DNA of 64,000 nucleotides, from assembly GCA_016865505.2 (NCBI GenBank), contig AP025252.1, forward strand, positions 3,286,001 to 3,350,000, in the 5' to 3' direction. Positions 10,901 to 21,366 of this stretch are shown piece by piece (the stretch's first letter is position 1; every line of letters begins with the position of its first letter). The notes beneath the pieces are model-generated. The model saw nothing but the letters and a program-made list of their open reading frames with translations. It had not been told where the DNA came from and ran no database searches. The position numbers were made by a program, and so were the translations under genes. The DNA comes from Bryobacterales bacterium F-183 (GTDB lineage: Bacteria > Acidobacteriota > Terriglobia > Bryobacterales > Bryobacteraceae).

Positions 10901-11387
10901 TCACCGATGGATCCAGCGCGGCCAGCGTGGCCGGGTTCCGGCTGACTAACGGTAGTTCCTTGAACAGGCTGCCCTGTACCGTCATCGTCCGGTCGGCAGT
11001 GTTGAACTGTACCGCGACCGGACTGGCATCGACGGTGACTGTTTGCGTCAAATCGGCGACTTTCATCGCGACGTCCACCGTAACGTCGCCGCGCTGAGGT
11101 ACTTCGACATTCTTTTGCACCATGGTGGCGAAGCTGGCCTGTTTGACGGTCAATGTATATATGCCGGGGTCCACTTGGTCGAACAGATAGAGTCCATTGC
11201 CGCTGCTCTGCCGCACCACCGCAATGCCCGTGGCATCGTTCTGTAGCGTAATGCTGGCACCAGGTACCACGCCGCCGGACGCGTCTGTAATGGCTCCTTG
11301 AACCCGTCCGCGCGCGCTTTGCGCGAGCAGCGGAACGGTTGTCAGGAGAAGAGTGACTAGCAGTGCGAATGGAGAAAGTGTCTTCAT
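7938..11387 (-). CDS. Oar-like TonB-dependent outer-membrane receptor
   Basis: This 1149-residue receptor has a signal peptide (MKTLSPFALLVTLLLTTVPLL), a carboxypeptidase-regulatory-like domain (about 25-105: GRVQGAITDASGGVVPGASI), a plug domain (about 120-240, with VLIDGSPLANSA) and a long barrel ending RYALRVEF, with the C-terminal Phe expected for barrel insertion. In this phylum such receptors import large ligands, often glycans or peptides, with TonB energy. It heads a three-gene operon with two secreted Sde182-like proteins. It faces the sugar catabolic operon across a 168-bp divergent region that carries paired operator-like sites. Those neighbours, not the sequence itself, point to a carbohydrate or glycoside ligand. 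Confidence 0.92.
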   Translation of the reverse strand: MKTLSPFALLVTLLLTTVPLLAQSARGRVQGAITDASGGVVPGASITLQNDATGIAVVRQSSGNGLYLFDQVDPGIYTLTVKQASFATMVQKNVEVPQRGDVTVDVAMKVADLTQTVTVDASPVAVQFNTADRTMTVQGSLFKELPLVSRNPATLAALDPSVNGDWTRNANFDHYAANAYDLGGRTQGRNEVLIDGSPLANSAKLGYNPPVEAVSEYAVRQNAIDAEFGHNAGGVITMSMKSGTNEIHGSAYYFGGNRNWNAITNRITRQHSQSTSWNGGATVGLPIIRNKLFLFTSYERQIDSSYLTGTYTLPTTLERQGDFSQSLFTDRRQRTIYDPLTSRIVNNRVIRDPFAGNLIPQQRFDRVSTMVLKNLWAPNNAGDDATGLNNFKYDETRPYRYYNLSNRVDWQVNDKLKTFGRVSFFRTNQDATDYTNGADVLKLRRTEGSIRNGMNIAGDLVYTITPTTAFTFRGSYYKTEDRRAYPAMDIGQEGYTSLWPSKWWQQYVGERPILYFPNMQVPSGDTFGVRNFWWQQPLGYNFSGLLNKYYSKHALKFGADLRYKRGWAARFNSIANLTFNAGNTADTNAGAAVNTGAPWASFLLGAMDPAASNAQTVPIQKSNTEMYAFYVQDDFKVSRNLTLNLGLRYEYEGGIWDPENRLPQRLDLSDPIPGLQAAIDPRIPADVKARMAESAGAKTYSYTGAFYFTEDGSRRQTSSDKFQFMPRIGLAYRLGDKTAVRVGYGRFYTPTTLTDSGNEPLGSLNLAAFSPVTEALPSLVGVPQAFLSDPFPQGLTPAYGKQYGRNTNLGDNITLSEYERRPPISDRINFSVQHEIFAKTVLDVTYFKNFVSRDLLSINLNQMDPRLSYKYGADLSRTVANPFFNYGTVDQFPGALRRQATVSIATLLRPFPQYGNITQNFVDLGRFRNQSFQVRLQRSFDKGYSYMFSYAYVTANAQQFYDEQDQYDMKLSTVRDPNATQRFVGVGAWGIPFGKGHRFGASAPKVVDMALGGWQLSGIYTYRNGSLLNFGAMVAPSSVTQLNNTGSSQYWFDVTGFGRLPAFTRRANPLYYDNLRGPSFRNVDAVLSKRFAVFERFRPEFRLEAYNAFNAINWANPTLNIAASDFGRTNSLVAGNAGRQLRYALRVEF

Positions 11388-11555
11388 GGTTCACCTTGTC
11401 GAACGCGAGAGTTGCATATTTATGCGATAATGCGCGAGTATGCCACTAGTACTGTTATCACGCCGCGGCCCGGCCGTCAAGGACTTTGTGGGCCTTTTTC
11501 ACGGTTGACGCCTCGGCGCAGCCATGCTAGCATCCAGAAGCAGTAGCGCATAAAA
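11388..11555. promoter_or_regulatory. Divergent promoter region of the sugar locus
   Basis: These 168 bp separate the receptor operon (leftward) from the transketolase-kinase-transporter operon (rightward) and should hold both promoters. Two 15-bp operator-like palindromes sit at its edges (11412-11426 and 11547-11561). I cannot assign -35/-10 boxes with confidence. This is the only place where both arms can be controlled together. Confidence 0.6.
11412..11426 (+). promoter_or_regulatory. Operator-like palindrome, copy 1
   Basis: The sequence TTGCATATTTATGCG contains the inverted repeat GCATA-TT-TATGC. It lies 24 bp upstream of the receptor start. Copy 2 at 11547-11561 is the same motif on the opposite strand with one mismatch. 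The best candidate binder is the SorC-type regulator at 14851-15861. Confidence 0.6.
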
Positions 11556-11561
11556 ATGCAA
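11547..11561 (-). promoter_or_regulatory. Operator-like palindrome, copy 2, over the start codon
   Basis: On the minus strand this reads TTGCATTTTTATGCG, identical to copy 1 at 14 of 15 bases. The ATG of the transketolase N-subunit gene (11556) lies inside it, so a bound protein would block initiation or early elongation directly. The two copies are about 135 bp apart, centre to centre, close to 13 helical turns, which would permit DNA looping. Confidence 0.55.
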
Positions 11562-12413
11562 TCAATCGACCTACTCTCTCCTGCGCTGCCGGCGTCGATC
11601 GGAAACATTCAGGCGGCTGCCACACGGATTCGCCGGCACAGCCTGCAGATGACCCACGCGGCGGGCCTCGGCCACCCAGGTGGTGACTTCTCTGCGGCCG
11701 ACATTCTGGCCACCCTATATCTGTCGATTCTCCGCATTGATCCAGCAGCACCCAACTGGCCCGACCGCGATCGCTTCATCTTGAGCAAGGGGCACTGCTC
11801 GGGTGCGCTATATGCCACCTTCGCCGAAGTGGGACTGTTGCCGCCAGAAGCGCTAGCGACCTACATGAAGCCTTTGTCGATGCTAAACGGCCACCCCGAT
11901 CGCAACAAGGTTCCGGGAGTAGAAGCCAACACCGGGCCACTCGGTCATGGTCTGCCGATTGGCGTAGGTTGCGCCAAGGCAGCCAAGATCCTGGGACGGG
12001 ATTGGCGGACATTCGTGCTCACTGGTGACGGCGAGTTGCAGGAAGGCAGCAACTGGGAAGCAGCCATGGCGGGCGCTCAGTTCGGATTGGATAACCTGAC
12101 CGTCATAGTGGACCGGAATGGCTTGCAGCAAGGTGCACGCACAGAGGCGACCGTCGCACTGGAGCCGCTGGCTGACCGATGGAAGGCCTTCGGTTGGAAT
12201 GTTCGCGAGGTGAACGGTCACGACATCGGCGCGCTATTGGATGTTTTTCAGAGCATACCCTTTGCAAAGGGTATGCCGAATTGCGTCATCGCAAACACGA
12301 TCAAGGGCCGTGGGGTCTCGTTCATGGAGAACCGCGCCGAGTGGCATCACCACGTGCCGACCGACGCTGAGCTGCAAGCCGCCCTTGCGGAATTGACCGA
12401 GGCCGCGCAATGA
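11556..12413 (+). CDS. Transketolase, N-terminal (TPP/diphosphate-binding) subunit
   Basis: This is the 285-residue N-terminal half of a split transketolase. It shows HAAGLGHPGGDFSAADI near residue 30-45 and the thiamine-diphosphate/metal motif GDGELQEGSNWEAAMAG (D158). The partner subunit starts with a 4-nt ATGA overlap, so the two are made together. Two-subunit transketolases occur both as general enzymes and as specialised ones in sugar operons, for example apulose-4-phosphate transketolase of D-apiose catabolism. The location at the head of a kinase/isomerase/importer operon argues for a specialised cleavage step. No good Shine-Dalgarno sequence precedes the ATG, and an operator-like palindrome covers it. 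Confidence 0.93.
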   Translation: MQSIDLLSPALPASIGNIQAAATRIRRHSLQMTHAAGLGHPGGDFSAADILATLYLSILRIDPAAPNWPDRDRFILSKGHCSGALYATFAEVGLLPPEALATYMKPLSMLNGHPDRNKVPGVEANTGPLGHGLPIGVGCAKAAKILGRDWRTFVLTGDGELQEGSNWEAAMAGAQFGLDNLTVIVDRNGLQQGARTEATVALEPLADRWKAFGWNVREVNGHDIGALLDVFQSIPFAKGMPNCVIANTIKGRGVSFMENRAEWHHHVPTDAELQAALAELTEAAQ

Positions 12414-13345
12414 GCCTACATGACTGCCGAAAGGCTTTTTCCGAAGCGCTGATCGCGCTGGCTGTAGCCGACGAGAGGATTGTAGCGGTGGCGAACGACT
12501 CCATCGGCTCTTCCAACCTCAAAGAGTTTCAGAAGCGGTTCCCGGACCGGGTTGTGAACGTAGGGATCGCCGAACAGAACATGGTGGGTGTGGCCACAGG
12601 GCTCGCGAACGGCGGCCTGATCCCGTACGTCTGCGGAGCCTCGTGTTTCCTCACCGGACGCGCCCTCGAACAGGTAAAGGTGGATTTGGGCTACAGCCGT
12701 TCGAACGTGAAGCTGTGCGGGATGTCGAGCGGCGTGGCTTACGGCGAACTCGGACCCACCCATCACTCGATCGAGGATCTGGCCTGGACGCGAGCGATTG
12801 GAAACATGACGGTGTTTGTGCCAGCCGACCCGGCGGAGACGGCGGCAGCGGTGCGGGCGGCGGCGGCCTATGACGGCCCAGTGTTCCTCCGCATCAGCCG
12901 GTTGCCCGTTCCCGACCTGTTTCCACCAGACCATCGGGTCCACTTCGGCCGCGCCGACGTGATGCGTGAGGGCAAGGATGTAACGTTGATGGCCAACGGG
13001 ACCATGGTGTGCCGAGCGCTGGAGGCGGCGGCTCTCCTGGCAGCCGATGGAATTGACGCCGCAGTTATCAACCTGTCCAGCGTTCGTCCGCTGGATCGCG
13101 CCGCGATTGCCAGGGCGGCGCAGGCCGGGCCAATTGTGACGATAGAAGAGCACACCATAACGGGGGGACTGGGCGGCGCGGTGGCGGAGGCCGTGGTCAC
13201 TTCGCATCCGGTACAGATGAAGCTGCTGGGGATTCCAGGGGAATTCGCGCCGACCGGTTCGCCAACTTTTCTTTTCGAGCATTTCGGTTTGACTCCTGCC
13301 GCCATACGAGCGGCGGCTCTGGATCTGGTGGGTTCTGCCCGGTAA
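12410..13345 (+). CDS. Transketolase, C-terminal (pyrimidine-binding) subunit
   Basis: This 311-residue partner carries the pyrimidine-binding domain, with the catalytic-glutamate motif VGIAEQNMVG (E55) that activates thiamine diphosphate. The C-terminal transketolase domain follows from about residue 190 (GKDVTLMANGTMVCRALEAA). Its start overlaps the stop of the N-subunit by 4 nt. The active site should form at the interface of the two proteins. The downstream kinase is 12 nt away. The expected reaction is transfer of a two-carbon unit from a phosphorylated ketose to an aldose phosphate. Which ketose is used depends on the substrate of the locus and is not visible in this protein. Confidence 0.93.
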   Translation: MSLHDCRKAFSEALIALAVADERIVAVANDSIGSSNLKEFQKRFPDRVVNVGIAEQNMVGVATGLANGGLIPYVCGASCFLTGRALEQVKVDLGYSRSNVKLCGMSSGVAYGELGPTHHSIEDLAWTRAIGNMTVFVPADPAETAAAVRAAAAYDGPVFLRISRLPVPDLFPPDHRVHFGRADVMREGKDVTLMANGTMVCRALEAAALLAADGIDAAVINLSSVRPLDRAAIARAAQAGPIVTIEEHTITGGLGGAVAEAVVTSHPVQMKLLGIPGEFAPTGSPTFLFEHFGLTPAAIRAAALDLVGSAR

Positions 13346-13357
13346 GGTTTCACGGCG

Positions 13358-14839
13358 ATGCAGGCGATTCTCGCAATCGATCAGGGGACAACGAACACCA
13401 AGGCACTGTTGTTCGACCGTACGGGCGCTGTGGTGAGCCGGGCCAGCCAGCCCGTCGGCGTAACTTATCCGCAGCCGGGCTGGGTGGAGCAGGACGCCGA
13501 CGTGATCTGGCGGTCTGTGACTGCCGCGATCGACGCCTGTCTGCTGGCCAACCCTGGCGTGGAGGTGACGGCACTCGGCCTCGCGAATCAGCGCGAAACG
13601 GCGGTGGTTTGGGATCGCGCAACCGGCCGTCCCATCGCTCCAGCCGTGATCTGGCAGTGCCGGCGGACGGCGGCCGTTTGCGATCGGTTGCAAGAGAGTG
13701 GGCAGGAACCAGAGATTCGCCGCCGGTCTGGCCTGGCAGTTGATCCGCTGTTTTCGGCAACGAAGATTCGCTGGATTCTTGAACATGTGCCGGACGCGCT
13801 GGCTCGCGCCAAGAATGGGGAACTCTGCGCGGGCAACATCGACAGTTGGCTGTTGTGGAAGCTGACCGGTGGGCAGGTGCATGCAACGGATTTCAGCAAC
13901 GCCTCGCGCACACAAATACTGAACATCTCGACTGCGCAATGGGATCGGGAGTTACTGGAGGTCTTTGGGGTGCCGGTGGCGTGCCTCCCCACCCTGCGCG
14001 ATTCCAGCGGGATCTATGGCGTAACTGAGGGAACCGGGACGCTGCCGCCGGGCATCCCGATTGCCGGTGTGGCGGGAGATTCCCACGCGGCGCTGTTCGG
14101 CCACGCGGCGTTCGCGCCCGGATTGGTGAAGGCTACCTACGGGACTGGCTCGTCGCTGATGAGCCGCGTGAGTGGCCCGCTTGAGTCGGCGAACGGTCTT
14201 TCAACAACGGTGGCGTGGTCAATAGATCACCAGGTGCAACACGCCCTTGAAGGCAACATCACGAATACCGGCGGCGCGGTGGAATGGTTCAGCGGCTTCC
14301 TGGGTTTGCCGGGCGGCGCGCAGGAGGCAGCGGCGCTGGCGGCCTCGGTGGACGATTCCGCGGGAGTGTACATGGTTCCGGCGTTTGCCGGACTCGGCGC
14401 GCCTCATTGGGATGCGCATGCCCGTGGACTTTTTTCCGGTTTGACACGTGGCACAACCGCCGCGCATGCGGCGCGCGCCACGCTCGACGCGATCGCCTAT
14501 CAGGTGGCCGATGTGTTTCGCGCATTCCGCCAAGACAGCGGGATAGATTGCGCGGCGATGCTGGCCGACGGTGGCGCGAGTGGCAACGATCAACTGATGC
14601 AGTTTCAAGCCGACATCATCGACTGTCCGGTGATTCGCAACGAATCGGGCGACGTTGCCGCGTGCGGTGCCGCGTGGTTGGCCGGATTGGCCACCGGATT
14701 CTGGCAGTCCCTTGAAGAACTGGAGACACTGCCTCGATCGGTCAGACGCTTCGAACCCACCATGCCAGCCGGCCGCCGCGCCGCATTGCTCTCGGGCTGG
14801 GCCGATGCACTTCATCGCTGCCGAACGGCCAGCCGTTAG
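13358..14839 (+). CDS. FGGY-family sugar kinase, glycerol-kinase-like but with altered pocket
   Basis: This 493-residue kinase aligns end to end with GlpK: DQGTTNTKALLFDR at the N-terminus, NQRETAVVW, and the second domain with GTGSSLMS and ADGGASGNDQLMQ. It keeps equivalents of the E. coli GlpK glycerol contacts Arg83-Glu84 (here R79-E80) and the catalytic base Asp245 (here D241). It differs at Tyr135 (L131 in DPLFSATK) and Gln246 (S242 in GDSHAALFG). With two of five contacts changed, glycerol is unlikely. A ketose is more plausible because the gene sits between a split transketolase and a sugar regulator. In the D-apiose route the equivalent step is apulose phosphorylation; this assignment is inference. 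Confidence 0.85.
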   Translation: MQAILAIDQGTTNTKALLFDRTGAVVSRASQPVGVTYPQPGWVEQDADVIWRSVTAAIDACLLANPGVEVTALGLANQRETAVVWDRATGRPIAPAVIWQCRRTAAVCDRLQESGQEPEIRRRSGLAVDPLFSATKIRWILEHVPDALARAKNGELCAGNIDSWLLWKLTGGQVHATDFSNASRTQILNISTAQWDRELLEVFGVPVACLPTLRDSSGIYGVTEGTGTLPPGIPIAGVAGDSHAALFGHAAFAPGLVKATYGTGSSLMSRVSGPLESANGLSTTVAWSIDHQVQHALEGNITNTGGAVEWFSGFLGLPGGAQEAAALAASVDDSAGVYMVPAFAGLGAPHWDAHARGLFSGLTRGTTAAHAARATLDAIAYQVADVFRAFRQDSGIDCAAMLADGGASGNDQLMQFQADIIDCPVIRNESGDVAACGAAWLAGLATGFWQSLEELETLPRSVRRFEPTMPAGRRAALLSGWADALHRCRTASR

Positions 14840-14850
14840 CATGGACTCAC

Positions 14851-15861
14851 ATGGCACGCATCGATGAACTGAGACTCATGGCGAAGGTCGCCCGCATGTA
14901 CCACACGCATGGCATGCGGCAGACCGAGATTTGCAACCGGCTGAGTATCCACCAGTCCACGGTCTCGCGCCTCCTGGCTCGTGCCGAAGCGGAGGGAATC
15001 ATCCGCACGATGGTCACACTACCCTCCGGCACTCACACCGAAATCGAGGACGCGCTGCAAGCCCGCTTCGGCCTCGCAGATGCCATCGTAGTGGACTGCC
15101 TGAACAACAACGACGAGCAGATCGCCCGCGACCTGGGAGCCGCCGCGGCATTCTACCTGGAAAACACGCTAAAGCCGAGTGACGTGGTGGGTATCTCGGC
15201 CTGGAGTTCGGCTTTGCTGGCGATGGTGAACGCCATGCATCCAAGTAAGAAGTTTAAGAACACGGGTGTGGTCCAGATCCTGGGCGGCGTGGGCAATCCG
15301 AACGCCGAGGTGCATGCCGCGCAGGTGACCCGGCGCCTGGCCGACCTGATTGGGGCCCAAGCCTGTCTGCTGCCGGCCCCTGGAGTCGTAGGTTCGAAGA
15401 GCGCGCGCGATGTTCTGCTGAAAGACCGCTTTGTGCATGAGGCGATTGAGCAGTTTGCCGCGGTGACGCTGGCGTTGGTGGGCATCGGAACCGTCGAGCC
15501 ATCGCGTGGGCTGGCCTCAAGCGGCAACGTGTTTTCGCCCGCGGAAGTGCAGACGTTGGTGAGCAAAGGCGCGGTGGGCGACATCTGCCTGCGCTTTTTC
15601 AATCAGCAAGGGCAGCAGGTCACGAGCGAACTCAACGATCGGGTGATCAGCATGGAGTACGATCAACTGCGCCGTGTTCGCCGCGTGGTGGGGGTGGCTG
15701 GAGGGAAACGCAAGTGGGCGGCCATACGCGGCGCTGTTGCCGGCGGTCTGGTGAAGGTTCTGATCACCGATCTGGCAACTGCCGAGAACCTGTTGGCCGT
15801 TGCCGGGAACGAACCATCCGGTCCGGCCAAGCGCATCGTCAAAGGGGTGCGATCCCAATGA
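14851..15861 (+). CDS. SorC-family sugar-binding transcriptional regulator
   Basis: This 336-residue protein has an N-terminal helix-turn-helix (about 10-55: MRQTEICNRLSIHQSTVSRL). The SorC-type effector domain follows, a ribose-5-phosphate-isomerase-like fold that binds phosphorylated sugars (from about residue 60, with GVVQILGGVGNPNAEVHA). Regulators of this class sense an intermediate of the pathway they control. It is embedded in the operon 11 nt after the kinase stop, so it is probably autoregulated. It is the best candidate to bind the paired palindromes at 11412 and 11547. Whether it represses or activates cannot be decided, but overlap of one site with a start codon favours repression. 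Confidence 0.88.
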   Translation: MARIDELRLMAKVARMYHTHGMRQTEICNRLSIHQSTVSRLLARAEAEGIIRTMVTLPSGTHTEIEDALQARFGLADAIVVDCLNNNDEQIARDLGAAAAFYLENTLKPSDVVGISAWSSALLAMVNAMHPSKKFKNTGVVQILGGVGNPNAEVHAAQVTRRLADLIGAQACLLPAPGVVGSKSARDVLLKDRFVHEAIEQFAAVTLALVGIGTVEPSRGLASSGNVFSPAEVQTLVSKGAVGDICLRFFNQQGQQVTSELNDRVISMEYDQLRRVRRVVGVAGGKRKWAAIRGAVAGGLVKVLITDLATAENLLAVAGNEPSGPAKRIVKGVRSQ

Positions 15862-16469
15862 GGATTGGAGCGCACCTTTCATTGCTTTCCTTCGCACTGT
15901 TGCTGTGTGCGTGCGTGCCTTGGACCGTACGTCCGATCGATGGCGGCGCGGACCGTCCTGTGGAACTGAGTCCAGCAGCCTATGTGGAATCGATCTGGGA
16001 GAGCAAGCTGCTGCCGGCCATGCGTGCGCAGGCGTTGGACGTGAATGCTCTGTTGCGTCCCGCCACCGGTTTGCCAGCCACGGCCTCGGGCAAAGCGCTG
16101 GCCGTGAAGGGAACAGGCTCCATCATCAAGATTGACACGATCTCGAAAGTGGGTCTTGCTCATGTGGATCTGCTGCCGCTGGATGGCCGCGCCGATGTCA
16201 CGTTGCAGATCGGCCCGCTGCTGCGGGGCGTGGCGCTGCGCGATGCCACGGGTCTGATTCCGTTTTCCGCCTTCACCAACCAAGTCCAATTTGCCGATGT
16301 TGCCAATGAGCTGAATGGGCGGGCGCGGCGCTCGACGCAAGCTTTACTGAATGACAAGACGCCGGCCGGCACGCGTATACGCTTTCTCGGCGCGGCGGAA
16401 CGGGACGGCGACGCTGTGCGGCTGCCACTGCGCTGGGTGGCGCCTGTGGAGATCGAGGTGCTGCCATGA
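15858..16469 (+). CDS. DUF2291 family periplasmic lipoprotein
   Basis: This protein has 203 residues with a lipoprotein leader (SFALLLCAC, lipidated Cys about 19). It matches DUF2291 in several blocks: AAYVESIWESKLLPAM, AVKGTGSIIKID, ADVTLQIGPLLRGVALRD and FSAFTNQVQFADVA. Members are found almost only in Rbs-type sugar ABC operons, but their biochemical job is not settled. The start at 15858 overlaps the regulator stop by 4 nt. A longer frame begins at 15714 but would run through the regulator gene and lacks the signal peptide at its N-terminus, so the inner ATG is chosen. The ATPase gene follows with another 4-nt overlap. Confidence 0.85.
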   Translation: MRIGAHLSLLSFALLLCACVPWTVRPIDGGADRPVELSPAAYVESIWESKLLPAMRAQALDVNALLRPATGLPATASGKALAVKGTGSIIKIDTISKVGLAHVDLLPLDGRADVTLQIGPLLRGVALRDATGLIPFSAFTNQVQFADVANELNGRARRSTQALLNDKTPAGTRIRFLGAAERDGDAVRLPLRWVAPVEIEVLP

Positions 16470-17985
16470 ACGACTGTGTGCTGGAGGCGCGCGGAGTCTC
16501 GGTCCAGTATCCGGGCACGCTTGCGCTCAGTAACGTAACGTATAGCCTGCGGCGTGGCCAAATCGGGGCTCTGATAGGCGAGAACGGGGCTGGGAAGTCT
16601 ACCCTGGTGCGCGTGCTGGCCGGCATCACCCAGCCGACCTCGGGCCAACTCGTTTGCGATGGATCACCGCTGCCGCAAAGCGGCGTTGAGATGGCTGCCC
16701 GCCTGGGCATTGCCATCATTCACCAGGAACTGAATCTTTGTCCGAATCTTACGATAGAGGAAAACATTTTCTTAGGCCGGGAGCGAACCCGGTGGGGCTT
16801 GATCGATCATCGCGAGCAGAGACGTGTAACCTCCCAACTGCTGGGACGGTTGAATCTGGCCGTGGATCCGTCGCTGCGAGTGGGCGACTTACCGCTCGGT
16901 CAGCAGCAACTAGTGGAGATCGCCAAGGCCCTGGCGGGCAACGTCCGCGTGTTGATGATGGACGAGCCCACGTCGGCACTGAGCGCTCACGAAATTGTCA
17001 CCCTTTTCCGCATTGTTCGCGAACTGGCGGCGTCGGGCGTTGCGATCGTCTATATTTCGCACCGGCTCGAGGAGTTGCTGGAGATTGCCGACACGGTGAC
17101 GGTGCTCCGCGACGGGCGACTCGTGGCTGAAGCACCGGCCAGCGAGGTGGACGTGCCCTGGATCGTGGAGCAGATGACTGGACGCTCCGCTGCCAGTTCG
17201 CAAGCTGCCGGGGAAGTGGCAGTTACTGAACCGATCCTGACCGTAGATGGTCTGACGCTGTTTCATCCGCACGGTCGCGCGTTGTTGCGCGATGTTTCCT
17301 TGCAGGTACGGTCTGGTGAAATCGTTGGTCTCTACGGCTTGATGGGCGCTGGCCGGACTGAGTTACTCGAGAGCATCATGGGTCTGCGCGCCGCCGCGCA
17401 AGGATCCATCGCCTTGGGGGGCAAGGCGCTCGACAAGCTGGACACGAGCGAAAGAATCGCGGCAGGCCTGGCCATGGTGCCCGAAGACCGCAAGACGGCG
17501 GCGCTGTTTCCCGGTCATTCCGTGCTCTCGAACCTGACGATTTCTCAAGTGGGCGCACTGGCGCGGCGCGGCTGGCTGTCGCCAACAGCCGAACAAGTTC
17601 CGGGCCAGCAGATGTGCGAACGGCTGACCGTGAAGACGCCTGGGCTCAACGCGCCGATCGATTCGCTCAGCGGCGGGAATCAACAGAAGGTAGTTCTTGG
17701 CCGCTGTCTCATGACTGCGCCGCGAGCGTTACTGCTCGACGAGCCCACGCGCGGCGTCGACGTGGGGGCCAAGGAAGAATTGCATGAGAAGATCCGCCAA
17801 CTGGCAAAAGAAGGCGCCGGCGTGCTGGTGGCTTCGTCCGAGTTAGACGAGATTCGTGCCTTGGCGCATCGGGTCGTGGTGCTATCGCGAGGCCAGGTGA
17901 GCGGCGAGTTTGCGCACCACGCTGCCTCGGACGAGGCGCTTGCCTGTGCCGCCTCCGCCAACGGGGCGATCCAAGAGGTCCGTAC

Positions 17986-17989
<4 letters not shown>
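16466..17989 (+). CDS. Sugar ABC transporter ATPase, RbsA type (two ATPase domains)
   Basis: This 507-residue protein has two nucleotide-binding domains, as usual for the CUT2/Rbs class. The first has Walker A GENGAGKST (about residue 39) and Walker B MMDEPTSALS. The second has the typical degenerate P-loop GLMGAGRTE, the signature LSGGNQQKVVLGR and LLLDEPTRGVDVGA. Length and layout match RbsA/XylG/MglA. It works with the permease and lipoprotein encoded immediately downstream to import a monosaccharide, most often a pentose or related sugar in this class. It overlaps both neighbours by 4 nt. Confidence 0.95.
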
Positions 17990-19931
<1,942 letters not shown>

Positions 19932-19933
19932 CC

Positions 19934-21361
19934 ATGTCTGCCAACCGCAAACTGACCCTTGGGGTGATTATCGGGAATCGCGACTTTTTCCCGGACGTTC
20001 TTGTAAGCGAAGCCCGGCGTGACTTGCTGCAGTTGTTTCGCGAACTGGACATCGAGGCGGTGCTGCTCGACGAGGAAACAACCAAACTCGGGGCCGTGGA
20101 AACCTGGGCGCACGCCAAGCGCTGTGGCGAGTTGTTTCGCGCCCACCGGGATCGTATCGACGGTGTGTTGGTCTGCCTGCCGAATTTCGGCGACGAGAAG
20201 GGTGTGGCCGATACCATCAAGCTGTCCGGCTTGCGCGTGCCGGTTCTCGTACAGGCCTGTCCGGACGACCTGGAGAAGCTGCAGGTGGAACGACGCCGGG
20301 ACGCGTTTTGCGGCAAAATCTCGGTCTGCAATAATCTCCGCCAATACGGCATCCCGTACAGCCTGACGCGCTCGCACACGGTGGCGCTGCTTTCAGAGGA
20401 GTTCCGGGCAGACCTGCGGGCGTTTCTTGCCCAATGCCGCGTGGTGGGCGGTATGCGCCGCGCCCGCATCGGAGCCGTGGGCGCGCGTCCCAACGCGTTT
20501 AACACCACGCGCTACAGCGAAAAGATTCTGCAGGCGGCGGGCATCACGGTGAGTACGCTAGACCTGTCGGATGTGTTCGGACGCGCCGCGCGCGTCAAAG
20601 ACGATGATCCCCGCGTTCGGCAGAGGCTCGACGAGATTGGCGGTTATGCCGCCGCGCCGCAGGTGCCCGGATCGGCGTTGTCCAAAATGGCAAAGTTGGC
20701 TGTGGTGCTGCTCGACTGGATGGAGCAAAACGATCTGGACGCTTCCGCCATTCAATGCTGGAGTTCGATGCAGGAAAACTTCGGCGTCAACGCCTGCACC
20801 GTCATGAGCATGATGAGCGAGCGCTTGATGCCCAGCGCCTGCGAGGTGGACATTGCCGGGGTGGTGGCGATGTACGCCTTGCAACTGGCTTCCGGCCGCC
20901 CGAGCGCTTTGGTGGATTGGAACAACAACTACGGCGGAGATCCGGATAAATGTGTCTTCTTCCACTGCGGGAACTGGGCGAAGACGTACTTGCCGGATAT
21001 CCAGATCGGCACCGCGCCAATACTGGGCACGACCCTCGGCGAGCACAACACCTACGGCGCGGTAGCGGGCCGTACGCCTGCCGGTCCCGTGACGTTCGCC
21101 CGCGTCAGCACCGATGACCGGACAGGCACCATCCGGACGTATGTTGGCGAAGGCCGCTTCACCGACGATCCTTTGGCGACGTTCGGTAGTCGTGCGGTCG
21201 TAGAGGTGCCCCAGTTGCAGAAGCTCTTGCGGTACATCTGCCGCCATGGTTTCGAGCATCATGCAGCAATGAATGCCGCGCCTGTTGCAGCGATTCTCGC
21301 CGATGCCTTTGAGACTTACCTCGAATGGCCCACCTATGCCCACGGGTTGAATCGCGACTGA
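19934..21361 (+). CDS. L-fucose/L-arabinose isomerase family protein
   Basis: This 475-residue protein has the fucose/arabinose-isomerase fold. Candidate metal ligands are E281 (in MQENFG) and D306 (in ACEVDIAG). Their spacing of 25 is close to the E337/D361 pair of E. coli FucI. A C-terminal HGFEHHAAM region may supply the third ligand. It is somewhat shorter than FucI (about 590 residues), as is usual for the uncharacterised FucI-like branch. It starts 2 nt after the binding-protein stop. In the operon it would turn the imported aldose into a ketose for the FGGY kinase. The substrate (apiose, a pentose or a deoxysugar) is open. Confidence 0.85.
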   Translation: MSANRKLTLGVIIGNRDFFPDVLVSEARRDLLQLFRELDIEAVLLDEETTKLGAVETWAHAKRCGELFRAHRDRIDGVLVCLPNFGDEKGVADTIKLSGLRVPVLVQACPDDLEKLQVERRRDAFCGKISVCNNLRQYGIPYSLTRSHTVALLSEEFRADLRAFLAQCRVVGGMRRARIGAVGARPNAFNTTRYSEKILQAAGITVSTLDLSDVFGRAARVKDDDPRVRQRLDEIGGYAAAPQVPGSALSKMAKLAVVLLDWMEQNDLDASAIQCWSSMQENFGVNACTVMSMMSERLMPSACEVDIAGVVAMYALQLASGRPSALVDWNNNYGGDPDKCVFFHCGNWAKTYLPDIQIGTAPILGTTLGEHNTYGAVAGRTPAGPVTFARVSTDDRTGTIRTYVGEGRFTDDPLATFGSRAVVEVPQLQKLLRYICRHGFEHHAAMNAAPVAAILADAFETYLEWPTYAHGLNRD

Positions 21362-21366
21362 GCGTT

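Noticed and set aside
12416-13939. Minus-strand open frame of 507 codons under the transketolase and kinase genes
   Set aside because: It is a shadow of two conserved genes in GC-rich DNA, rich in Arg and His with no family match.
13358-14839. Glycerol kinase (glpK)
   Set aside because: Two substrate-contact positions differ from GlpK and the operon context is ketose metabolism, so only FGGY kinase is claimed.
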